From positions 1 to 22,555 of IMG/VR virus record IMGVR_UViG_3300007960_000216: 22,555 nt of DNA; one strand, 5' to 3'. The DNA comes from a virus. This document shows, one piece after another, positions 9,286 through 13,938 of the stretch (positions are counted from its first letter, which is position 1; each line of letters begins with the position of its first letter). The notes below the pieces were generated by a model. That model was not told the DNA's origin. It did no database searches and was given only the letters and a program-made list of their open reading frames with translations. A program made the position numbers and the translations under genes.

Positions 9286-9309
9286 TATATGTAATTATTA
9301 TTACATATA
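9286..9309. repeat. AT-rich palindrome with 10-bp arms
   Basis: TATATGTAAT (9286-9295) and ATTACATATA (9300-9309) are exact inverted copies around a four-base centre. This could be a protein-binding dyad or a cruciform-prone site. It directly follows the hairpin ending at 9284. Confidence 0.5.
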
Positions 9310-9313
9310 TAGA

Positions 9314-9360
9314 AAACCTGTTCATTTCTGGAAACCGAACAGGTTTCCTTAATATATTTT
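9314..9360 (+). terminator. Intrinsic-type terminator hairpin
   Basis: AAACCTGTTC (9314-9323) pairs perfectly with GAACAGGTTT (9337-9346), a 10-bp stem with a 13-base loop. On the plus strand it is followed by an A/T-rich stretch ending in a run of five T (9356-9360). No plus-strand gene precedes it, so it may stop leftover rightward or antisense transcription. Confidence 0.45.
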
Positions 9361-9377
9361 TGGGGTTATACCTATAT

Positions 9378-9393
9378 CTGGGCAAAAGCCCAG
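9378..9393. repeat. Short perfect hairpin
   Basis: CTGGGC-AAAA-GCCCAG is a six-base-pair stem closed by an A4 loop. It is part of the series of hairpins between the two operons. No T-run follows, so a terminator role is not obvious. Confidence 0.5.
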
Positions 9394-9404
9394 TTCAGAG
9401 CTAT

Positions 9405-9462
9405 ATTTCTGGGGGGCTTATAACAGAAATTTTTGGGGTGAGACATAAAATCTTATAAGCCC
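9405..9462. repeat. Two overlapping, mutually exclusive inverted repeats
   Basis: ATTTCTG (9405-9411) pairs with CAGAAAT (9424-9430). Independently, GGGCTTATAA (9414-9423) pairs with TTATAAGCCC (9453-9462). The left arm of the second repeat lies in the loop of the first, so in RNA only one could be fully stable if tertiary clashes matter. A direct repeat, ATAAGCCYGCG, follows at about 9455 and 9471. This geometry resembles attenuator switches, but no leader peptide is seen. Confidence 0.5.
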
Positions 9463-9552
9463 GCGATTTAATAAGCCTGCGGTCAAAGTTTCCTGAGTGC
9501 TTCCTGAGTGTATCCTGAGAGCCTGACGGCTCATGGTTCCTGAGAATTACCT

Positions 9553-9569
9553 GAGAGCCTATGGCTCTC
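9553..9569. repeat. Perfect hairpin within the iteron array
   Basis: GAGAGCC-TAT-GGCTCTC is a seven-base-pair stem with a three-base loop. It begins inside the iteron at 9550 and ends just before the first SOS-type box. A smaller sister hairpin, GAGCC-TGAC-GGCTC, lies at 9519-9532. Confidence 0.55.
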
Positions 9570-9585
9570 TAGAACATTTGTTCTA
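9570..9585. promoter_or_regulatory. SOS/LexA-type operator 1
   Basis: TAGAACATTTGTTCTA contains GAAC-N4-GTTC, the core of the LexA box of Gram-positive bacteria and actinobacteria, inside a 16-bp dyad with seven-base perfect arms. It lies in the gap between iteron clusters. Either host LexA or a phage repressor with similar specificity could bind. Confidence 0.65.
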
Positions 9586-9678
9586 ATTTATAAACTGAGA
9601 ATTATCTGAGTTATTCCTGAAAGTTTTCTGAGTGAGTGACTATCCCCCCGCCACCTATCGGGCGTGTGGCGTAGGTCA

Positions 9679-9694
9679 TAGAACAAGTGTTCTA
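9679..9694. promoter_or_regulatory. SOS/LexA-type operator 2
   Basis: TAGAACAAGTGTTCTA is a second GAAC-N4-GTTC palindrome. It shares the outer TAGAACA and TGTTCTA arms with operator 1, 109 bp away. It is one base from the CRP-type box at 9696. Two near-identical palindromes argue for a true operator pair. Confidence 0.7.
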
Positions 9695-9695
9695 A

Positions 9696-9711
9696 TGTGA
9701 ATCGTGTCACA
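9696..9711. promoter_or_regulatory. CRP-type box 1
   Basis: TGTGA-N6-TCACA is an exact match to the consensus of CRP-family regulators, including actinobacterial Crp and GlxR. It directly follows SOS-type operator 2. Its right half is shared with another dyad, CACAAT-N6-ATTGTG (9708-9725). It lies about 33 bases upstream of the TTGACA at 9737, a spacing compatible with activation. Confidence 0.65.
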
Positions 9712-9736
9712 ATGTCTGAATTGTGGCGTGTCTAAA

Positions 9737-9765
9737 TTGACAAGAGAGGGCATGTCCTATCTATT
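9737..9765 (+). promoter_or_regulatory. Candidate early promoter (TTGACA, N17, TCTATT)
   Basis: A perfect -35 hexamer at 9737-9742 is followed after 17 bases by TCTATT, a weak -10. TATCTA at a 15-base spacer is an alternative. A transcript from here would carry a ~450-base, highly foldable leader before the ATG at 10225. The flanking CRP-type boxes and SOS-type box make a regulated start likely. Confidence 0.4.
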
Positions 9766-9809
9766 CCATTATGCCCGATTTATCCTATCTCTAAGCGTAA
9801 GAGGGAAAG

Positions 9810-9825
9810 TGTGACGCACTTCACA
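9810..9825. promoter_or_regulatory. CRP-type box 2
   Basis: TGTGA-CGCACT-TCACA is a second exact match to the CRP-family consensus, 114 bp from box 1. Both boxes are followed by AT, giving a shared TCACAAT right end. If transcription starts near 9772, this box lies downstream of the start and could act by repression or looping. Confidence 0.65.
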
Positions 9826-10023
9826 ATTCTTGAGCGTGATTCCGATTAGGTGAATTGGGGGGTGCGGGTTTAGGATTCTCTTATCGGTTGAAAGAACCAT
9901 CAACCTAGACCCAATTAGTCGGGTATCTGACTAGGCGGGGCAGTTCTAGGGGGGTCAGATTTTTTACCGAAGAACCCAAGCGAGAATTGTACCGCATGGC
10001 GAGCGCGATACCGCGCAACCTAT

Positions 10024-10039
10024 CCACGCTTCTGCGTGG
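10024..10039 (+). ncRNA. Leader hairpin A with GCTTCTGC apex
   Basis: CCACGC-TTCT-GCGTGG is a perfect stem with a TTCT loop in the leader before the first early gene. The apex GCTTCTGC recurs in hairpin B at 10184-10197, and both are preceded by CCTATCC. A further stem, GCGCG-ATAC-CGCGC (10003-10016), lies just upstream. GAACCC (9972-9977) could pair with GGGTTC (10058-10063) to close the region into a multibranched fold. Confidence 0.4.
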
Positions 10040-10150
10040 TCGGTAGGGGGGCAGTAAGGGTTCGCTAGTCATAATTCCACCTAGTAAGTAAGCGGGGAGC
10101 GATTCGGTTAGATGTACTTTCCGAATAGTATCCGCCGAACGCTTGGTGAG

Positions 10151-10197
10151 GGTAGGCGGGAGTCACTCTCGCGCCTATCCGCTAGGGCTTCTGCCCT
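10151..10197 (+). ncRNA. Leader hairpins B before the first early gene
   Basis: GGTAGGCG near 10151 can pair with CGCCTATC near 10172-10179 (one G-U pair). It is followed by AGGGC-TTCT-GCCCT (10184-10197), which repeats the GCTTCTGC apex of hairpin A. The structure ends about 27 bases before the ATG at 10225 and leaves the AGAGAGGA ribosome site free. A role in mRNA stability or translation control is possible. Confidence 0.4.
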
Positions 10198-10224
10198 TAA
10201 CCATGACTAGAGAGGATAAAGACC

Positions 10225-10509
10225 ATGGTTCGTAATGTCAGAGTACGCAAAGCATGGAAGCGCCAAACCGCGAAGGTGGCGTTCCCTGTGACGATTACCA
10301 AACCAAACGGCGAAACCTTCACGATAGCGCCCACGCCCAAGCGTGTCGCTAAGCGTAAGACAACCACCAAGCACACGCCCAAGCGTGTCGCTAAACTCCC
10401 CACGCCCGCCCAAGATAATCGGGCGATAGCACTAGAAGAACGCAAGAGAGCGTTCGCTGAAAGCCAACGCGCATTAGAATTAGAGATGCGTGGCGGTTCA
10501 TACAATTAG
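10225..10509 (+). CDS. Small highly basic protein with TPKRVAK repeats
   Basis: 94 codons with an AGAGAGGA ribosome site about eight bases before the ATG. The first ~60 residues are strongly basic and hold two copies of TPKRVAK, encoded by two 20-bp direct repeats (10333-10352 and 10375-10394; 42 bp apart). A PTPAQDN linker follows, then a charged C-terminal helix (IALEERKRAFAESQRALELEMR). This composition suggests a nucleic-acid-binding or nucleoid-type protein with a helical oligomerisation tail. There is no recognisable family domain. It is the first gene of the rightward operon, behind the long structured leader, so it may be an early regulator or chromatin-like factor. Confidence 0.75.
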   Translation: MVRNVRVRKAWKRQTAKVAFPVTITKPNGETFTIAPTPKRVAKRKTTTKHTPKRVAKLPTPAQDNRAIALEERKRAFAESQRALELEMRGGSYN

Positions 10510-10516
10510 TAGGATA

Positions 10517-10577
10517 GTCGCGCACACCTAGCGGGTGCGAGGGTTCATGACCCTAGCGCGACACGCGGAAAGTCCGC
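10517..10577 (+). ncRNA. Candidate three-way-junction RNA plus hairpin
   Basis: GTCGCGC (10517-10523) pairs perfectly with GCGCGAC (10556-10562). This closes two inner stems: CACC/GGTG (10525-10528 with 10534-10537) and AGGGT/ACCCT (10540-10544 with 10550-10554), each with a five-base loop. A separate hairpin, GCGGA-AAG-TCCGC (10565-10577), follows, then the AGGAGG ribosome site of the next gene. The compact fold resembles a junction or tRNA-like element, but it has no anticodon or T arm. It could control translation or RNA processing between the two genes. Confidence 0.5.
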
Positions 10578-10593
10578 ACAATTAGGAGGCAAC

Positions 10594-10716
10594 ATGGCAA
10601 CATTACCCGCCCGAATTATTCGGTGCGAGTGTGGCAAATTGATAACACTTGACGCGCTCACGCTTGAGGGTGTGAAGTGTCCGACATGTGGCGCAAGTCA
10701 CAAGCCTACTAATTGA
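10594..10716 (+). CDS. Small zinc-ribbon protein (40 aa)
   Basis: A 40-residue gene with an AGGAGG site and an ATG. It holds C11-x-C13 and C29-x2-C32 (RCECGK...CPTCG), the four ligands of a small zinc ribbon. Such single-ribbon proteins in phages usually bind nucleic acid or another protein. There are no other features. It follows the candidate structured RNA at 10517-10577, and a TTGACA hexamer overlaps its stop codon. Confidence 0.7.
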   Translation: MATLPARIIRCECGKLITLDALTLEGVKCPTCGASHKPTN

Positions 10717-10742
10717 CATGCCACAAAGGGGTGTGATAGTAT
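10713..10742 (+). promoter_or_regulatory. Promoter TTGACA-N18-TAGTAT overlapping a start codon
   Basis: The -35 is 10713-10718 and the -10 is 10737-10742, which covers the first ATG of the next gene (10741). A start about seven bases later would begin at or next to the in-frame ATG at 10750, giving a leaderless mRNA. The same TTGACA/TAGTAT pair recurs at 11247. Confidence 0.5.
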
Positions 10743-10887
10743 GGATAGCATGTTAGAGTTTAGCGTGACGAATTGGGGGATAACCTTCAATACCGCACCG
10801 CTTTACTTCAATCTATCGTGGGGCTTTACAATAGTGCTAATCGGCGCTATAATTGCCCGCAAGATAGTGAAAGCGAGGAATAAGTGA
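10741..10887 (+). CDS. Single-pass small membrane protein (48 aa, or 45 aa from 10750)
   Basis: From the ATG at 10741 there is a GGGGTG site upstream. However, the -10 of a good promoter overlaps this ATG, and a second in-frame ATG at 10750 falls at the predicted transcription start. Both forms may be made: the long one from readthrough mRNA, the short one from a leaderless message. Residues ~28-41 (LSWGFTIVLIGAIIA) form one membrane helix, followed by a basic RKIVKARNK tail that should remain in the cytoplasm. The stop overlaps the GTG of the next gene. Function is unknown. Confidence 0.65.
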   Translation: MDSMLEFSVTNWGITFNTAPLYFNLSWGFTIVLIGAIIARKIVKARNK

Positions 10888-11039
10888 GCAACTATTTCGG
10901 GCTACGGCTACGCGACTACGCATGGTACTACTTGTACCACGCGCCACGCACCGCGTTAGATAAACGCTACCGCAAACGCCATGAAGAATTGGAATCCCTA
11001 CTCAGGGAAGCCTACAAGAGAGGACTACTAGACAAGTGA
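10884..11039 (+). CDS. Small basic/aromatic hypothetical protein (51 aa)
   Basis: 51 codons from a GTG that overlaps the previous stop (GTGA); its own stop overlaps the next GTG in the same way. The N-terminal half is rich in Tyr and Arg (DYAWYYLYHAPRTALDKRYRKR). The C-terminal half is an amphipathic helix (HEELESLLREAYKRGLLD). No known family. The tandem start/stop overlaps are the main evidence that it is translated. Confidence 0.6.
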   Translation: MSNYFGLRLRDYAWYYLYHAPRTALDKRYRKRHEELESLLREAYKRGLLDK

Positions 11040-11269
11040 CACCTTTCCACCTAACAACTCATGAGGGTGCTAACCCTGATGATTTTATCCTAGTGATAAC
11101 TCCTAGTGAGATGGAGTACATACGCACTAGCCTACGCAACGAGAGCGCACGGCTACGCAAGCAAGGATTCACGGGGCTTCAAGCCTATGTGGATAATCTT
11201 AGAGATAAGATTTCCAACATGATGATTGAACAAGCACAAGATAGTTTTGACAAGCGCGCCAAAGTTTGA
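11036..11269 (+). CDS. Small hypothetical protein (77 aa)
   Basis: 77 codons from a GTG overlapping the previous stop. After a short N-terminus (FHLTTHEGANPDDFILVITPSE) the rest is predicted helical and charged (EYIRTSLRNESARLRKQG...DNLRDKISNMMIEQAQDSFDKRAKV). No cysteine cluster, membrane segment or recognised domain. Its 3' end contains the -35 of the promoter for the amidoligase gene, so it is probably the last gene of the first early block. Confidence 0.6.
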   Translation: MTPFHLTTHEGANPDDFILVITPSEMEYIRTSLRNESARLRKQGFTGLQAYVDNLRDKISNMMIEQAQDSFDKRAKV

Positions 11270-11275
11270 TAGTAT
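11247..11275 (+). promoter_or_regulatory. Promoter of the amidoligase/amidotransferase pair
   Basis: TTGACA (11247-11252), a 17-base spacer and TAGTAT (11270-11275). The expected start near 11282 leaves a 25-base leader that includes the AAGGGGGTG ribosome site. It lies in the last codons of the preceding gene and just after them. Confidence 0.6.
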
Positions 11276-11306
11276 CGGCAACGATAACACCTAAGGGGGT
11301 GATAGT

Positions 11307-12530
11307 ATGTCAGAAGAAGCAGAAGTAGAAGTCGGTACATGTATCTCATGCTCAACAGAGTATCCGATAGATGAACTAAATACCACAGAGGATAGCGACC
11401 TTGTATGCTCGGATTGTATCCAATCATGCGAGCGTTGCGGTATGGTAGGCACAAGTGATTACAGTTGGTATTCGGTAGATGATGAATCATGGTGCGAGCA
11501 TTGTTGGGAAAACGATTCCTTCCATTGTACTCGTTGCGAATACACCTACAATAGCAACAGGGTAGAGTATAGCATAGTACGCGGTAATAGTTGGAACGAG
11601 TCGTGGTGTGAGCATTGTATAAGTGACTATGCCACCTATTGTGACAACTGTAATGAATACTATGCTGACGATAGTGGCGAGTGCCCACAATGCGAGGGTA
11701 ATGGTGCGGGTAATGTCCATAATTATTCGCACAAGCCTAACCCTGTATTTCATGGTAGCGCACCGACCAACCTATTCATGGGCTTTGAGTTAGAGATGGA
11801 ACTCAACTCAATAGGTAGTGCTGAGTATCGTGAAGCGGTAGCCGGTGTCACAGAGTTAGAGTCTGATAGTGTATGCTATCTCAAGTCTGACTCAAGCATA
11901 CACGGCACGGGCTTTGAGCTAGTCACACACCCGCATACTCTCGGTGCTTATGAGCAAGCCGACAAGTTGTGGGAATACATAGAATTACTACGCACCCAAT
12001 ACAGAGCGCGTAGTTATGACACCGATTCATGTGGGCTACATGTCCATGTATCTCGGAGTGCGTTCAAGTCGGGCGCACATACTCACCGATTCCTCTCCTT
12101 GATTTACAAGAATCCTAAGGAGATGATGAAACTAGCAGGGCGTAAGAACTCTCGCTACGCACAATTCTCTGATGTCTATAAGCCTGATGAATGGGGTATC
12201 CCACGATTCAACTTACACGACAAGATACATGCTGGCTTCCGTACCGAGCGTTATAGCGCGGTCAATACCGGCAACGATTACACACTAGAATTGCGCTTCT
12301 TCCGTGGCAACATGAAGCGCGAGGGCGTTATGTCTGCCCTAGAATTGTGCCACGCTTCGGTAGAATACACTCGTGACATGAGCGTGTCTGATGTCAAGTT
12401 AGGTATGCTCAAGTGGGAGTGGTTCGCCGATTGGGTAGAAGCCAACAATGGTGTCTATCCTAACCTATACTTGCGCATGTCCAAAGTGCCAAGTGTATCT
12501 CTTGATAACCGACCACTAATCAACGCTTAG
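11307..12530 (+). CDS. GS-like amidoligase with N-terminal zinc ribbons
   Basis: 407 codons. Residues 12-129 hold a string of Cys pairs (C12/15, C34/37, C41/44, WCEHC at 62-66, C74/77, WCEHC at 100-104, C112/115, C126/129), probably several zinc ribbons. The second part matches the putative amidoligase family related to glutamine synthetase (carboxylate-amine ligase): GFELEME at 159-165, a central GTGFELVTHP at 200-209, SCGLHVHVSR at 241-250 and LELRFFRGN at 327-335. These supply the acidic and His residues for ATP/metal and substrate binding. Family members are thought to join an amine to a carboxylate using ATP. A glutamine amidotransferase gene follows ten bases later and could supply ammonia. 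The substrate (a host protein, peptide or cell-wall precursor) cannot be read from the sequence. Confidence 0.85.
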   Translation: MSEEAEVEVGTCISCSTEYPIDELNTTEDSDLVCSDCIQSCERCGMVGTSDYSWYSVDDESWCEHCWENDSFHCTRCEYTYNSNRVEYSIVRGNSWNESWCEHCISDYATYCDNCNEYYADDSGECPQCEGNGAGNVHNYSHKPNPVFHGSAPTNLFMGFELEMELNSIGSAEYREAVAGVTELESDSVCYLKSDSSIHGTGFELVTHPHTLGAYEQADKLWEYIELLRTQYRARSYDTDSCGLHVHVSRSAFKSGAHTHRFLSLIYKNPKEMMKLAGRKNSRYAQFSDVYKPDEWGIPRFNLHDKIHAGFRTERYSAVNTGNDYTLELRFFRGNMKREGVMSALELCHASVEYTRDMSVSDVKLGMLKWEWFADWVEANNGVYPNLYLRMSKVPSVSLDNRPLINA

Positions 12531-12540
12531 GGGGTGTTAT

Positions 12541-13455
12541 ATGTGTCTATTAGTTGTCTGTAAGCCTGGTGCTACACCAAAGCACGAGGAACTTACAGAG
12601 GGCGCGTGTGCTAATCCGCACGGCTATGGGTTCGCCATGGTAATTGACGGCAAGATTTTCCGCTATCGTACCATGTCTGCTCGTAAAGCCGTGTCCAAGT
12701 TTATCCACATGCGCCAACAAAATCCTCACGGCTATGCTATTTGGCATGCCCGTTATGCTACGCATGGCGTAAAGAACGAGGATAACTGTCACCCGTTCCA
12801 AGTGGGTGACGATACTGATACAGTACTAGCGCACAATGGTGTGCTAGATACTTTCATAGGGAAAGATGATAAGCGTAGCGATACGCGTATCTTCGCAGAG
12901 GATACCTTGCCTAAACTCGGCGGGGTATGTGCTTTGGAAGATGAGAATCTGTACCGCATGGTTGAAGGGTGGGCTTCGGGTAGTAAGATAGCCGTGCTCA
13001 CGACCAACCCTAACGCCCAGTACCAGTTGTATCTAATCAACGAGCGACTCGGTACATGGGACGACAATGGTGTATGGTGGAGTAATTCCTCGTACAAGCG
13101 GAATACCTACTCGTACAAGGATTACTACAAGTCAGACACCAAGCCCGCCACTACCACTATACATGAGTCAGACTACGCCGAGGAGCAGAAGCATTATGAA
13201 GAACTCCTTGACGCGCTAGATGAGCAAGTCACCATAGACATGTGCCCCTCATGCGAAGCCCTCATTGACATAGATAGGTCAGCAGAGTACTGCCAGTACT
13301 GTGACTGCTGTATGTCATGCTACGCCACATGGCAGGATTGTATGTGCTACACACCAGCAAGCGCACGCAAGCCCTACTCCAATGACTTTGACAATCATTG
13401 GGTAAGAGTGTATAATAAACACAACACAACTGAACACTTGAACTTGATTTACTAA
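12541..13455 (+). CDS. Class II glutamine amidotransferase (Ntn) with C-terminal Cys-rich ribbon
   Basis: 304 codons with a TAGGGGGTG ribosome site. The protein begins Met-Cys, so Met removal exposes the Cys2 nucleophile of class II amidotransferases. HGYGFAMV (27-34), WHARYATHG (68-76, glutamine-binding Arg) and AHNG (97-100, oxyanion-hole Asn/Gly) fit the family. A bulk-fold region to ~residue 170 is followed by a Ser/Thr/Tyr-rich linker and a C-terminal cluster with CPSC, CQYCDCC, SCYATWQDCMC, probably one or two zinc sites. It would release ammonia from glutamine for the amidoligase encoded just before. No synthase or phosphoribosyl domain is attached, so it is not PurF, GltB or GlmS. A perfect promoter for the next genes lies inside its 3' end. 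Confidence 0.85.
   Translation: MCLLVVCKPGATPKHEELTEGACANPHGYGFAMVIDGKIFRYRTMSARKAVSKFIHMRQQNPHGYAIWHARYATHGVKNEDNCHPFQVGDDTDTVLAHNGVLDTFIGKDDKRSDTRIFAEDTLPKLGGVCALEDENLYRMVEGWASGSKIAVLTTNPNAQYQLYLINERLGTWDDNGVWWSNSSYKRNTYSYKDYYKSDTKPATTTIHESDYAEEQKHYEELLDALDEQVTIDMCPSCEALIDIDRSAEYCQYCDCCMSCYATWQDCMCYTPASARKPYSNDFDNHWVRVYNKHNTTEHLNLIY
13388..13416 (+). promoter_or_regulatory. Consensus sigma70 promoter (TTGACA-N17-TATAAT)
   Basis: Both hexamers are perfect and the spacer is 17 bases. It lies in the last codons of the amidotransferase gene, with an expected start near 13423, and would drive the block 13478-15524 that includes whiB. Confidence 0.75.
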
Positions 13456-13477
13456 CCAACCTAACTAGGAGCAATAA

Positions 13478-13738
13478 ATGACCAAGCAAGAACTCGTCAG
13501 CTTTGCTGATGAACTACGCGACATCGCTTATCTACTTGAAGCCAAAGCAGATGAGCAAGACAACTACTACCCACGCGGTACTATTGTCAAAGCACTACCC
13601 GAGCAGACCCGCTTCAAGCCTAAGTCTATGTGGGTATCACTAGGCGACGGTACTTACCGCCACCTCAATGGCAAGAAGGGACTCGTCACTAAACATGACA
13701 GACTCGACGGATTCACAAGCGTTATCTTCAGCGCGTAA
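13478..13738 (+). CDS. Hypothetical protein (86 aa)
   Basis: 86 codons with an ACTAGGAGC ribosome site before the ATG. A charged N-terminal helix (KQELVSFADELRDIAYLLEAKADEQ) is followed by a region likely rich in beta strands (RGTIVKALP, KSMWVSLGDGTYRHL, LDGFTSVIFSA). No cysteines or membrane segment. The family is not recognised. It is the first gene behind the perfect promoter at 13388, and its 3' end overlaps the next gene by 44 bases in another frame. Confidence 0.65.
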   Translation: MTKQELVSFADELRDIAYLLEAKADEQDNYYPRGTIVKALPEQTRFKPKSMWVSLGDGTYRHLNGKKGLVTKHDRLDGFTSVIFSA

Positions 13739-13937
13739 AGACATAGCCGTAGCCGAGCCATCAGCAGGTATGCTGGTGGCTGGCTATGTAGTCCTTGTCT
13801 TTCCTAAGGAGACAGCAGAGAAGTCTGTGTTCTATGGAACATTCGACACGATAGACGAAGCCCGCAACTGGGCTGAGTTGCTAACCGGAATTGTAATTAT
13901 CCACCCAATACATAAACCTACTATGAATAGAGGATAG
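13695..13937 (+). CDS. Hypothetical protein (80 aa)
   Basis: 80 codons from the ATG of MTDSTDSQ. An in-frame ATG at 13668 has no ribosome site, and one at 13773 (MLVAGYVVLVFPK) would remove the polar N-terminus, so the start is uncertain. The core appears to be a small alpha/beta unit: strand GYVVLVFP, strand SVFYGTFDT, helix IDEARNWAELL, strand GIVIIHPIH. Proteins of this shape are common as unknown small phage proteins. The stop lies one base before the whiB start. Confidence 0.6.
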   Translation: MTDSTDSQALSSARKDIAVAEPSAGMLVAGYVVLVFPKETAEKSVFYGTFDTIDEARNWAELLTGIVIIHPIHKPTMNRG

Positions 13938-13938
13938 C

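Larger units (their letters stand above)
9492..9632. repeat. 11-bp-phased CTGAG iterons (nine copies)
   Basis: YCTGAG or a close variant begins at 9492, 9503, 9514, 9539, 9550, 9594, 9605, 9616 and 9627. Within clusters the step is exactly 11 bp, and the gap from 9550 to 9594 is 44 bp (four turns). The copies read CCTGAG five times, then ACTGAG, TCTGAG, CCTGAA and TCTGAG. Such helical phasing is typical of arrays bound cooperatively by one protein on one face of DNA, such as replication-initiator iterons or regulator arrays. Two hairpins (9519-9532 and 9553-9569) and an SOS-type palindrome sit in the gaps. The binding protein is unknown. Confidence 0.75.
9163..10224. other. Divergent non-coding control region (~1.06 kb)
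   Basis: No convincing gene is present on either strand. The stretch separates the leftward virion operon from the rightward early operon. It contains, from left to right, an AT-rich tract, several perfect hairpins, two overlapping mutually exclusive hairpins, 11-bp-phased CTGAG iterons, two SOS-type palindromes, two CRP-type boxes, a possible early promoter, and a GC-rich, strongly foldable leader before the ATG at 10225. The position beside terL also makes it a candidate for a packaging (pac/cos) site or an origin; no cos-like end can be proven from sequence alone. The sub-elements are listed separately. Confidence 0.85.

Noticed and set aside
9155-9385. 76-codon minus-strand reading frame before terL
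   Set aside because: It runs through hairpins and AT-only repeats, giving a low-complexity Ile/Tyr product, has no ribosome site and overlaps the terL start.
9492-9632. CRISPR-like repeat array
   Set aside because: The repeat unit is only six conserved bases at 11-bp steps; there are no spacers of CRISPR length and no cas genes apart from a Cas4-like phage nuclease.
10003-10072. Possible tRNA (CCACG-CTTCTGC-GTGG looks like an anticodon arm with TCT)
   Set aside because: No D arm or T arm and no acceptor stem of tRNA form can be drawn, and G37 after U36 is atypical.
9163-10224. Integration site or immunity cassette
   Set aside because: No integrase, excisionase or repressor gene lies in the window; the palindromes alone do not show a temperate lifestyle.
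10517-10577. Hammerhead-type ribozyme
   Set aside because: The three-way shape is suggestive, but the conserved CUGANGA core is absent.
11185-11753. Minus-strand frames opposite the amidoligase gene
   Set aside because: They are rich in Tyr, His, Cys and Thr as antisense to a Cys-rich gene, with no ribosome site or start/stop coupling.
13668-13694. Upstream ATG for the 80-codon gene
   Set aside because: No ribosome site and a longer overlap with the previous gene; the start remains somewhat uncertain.
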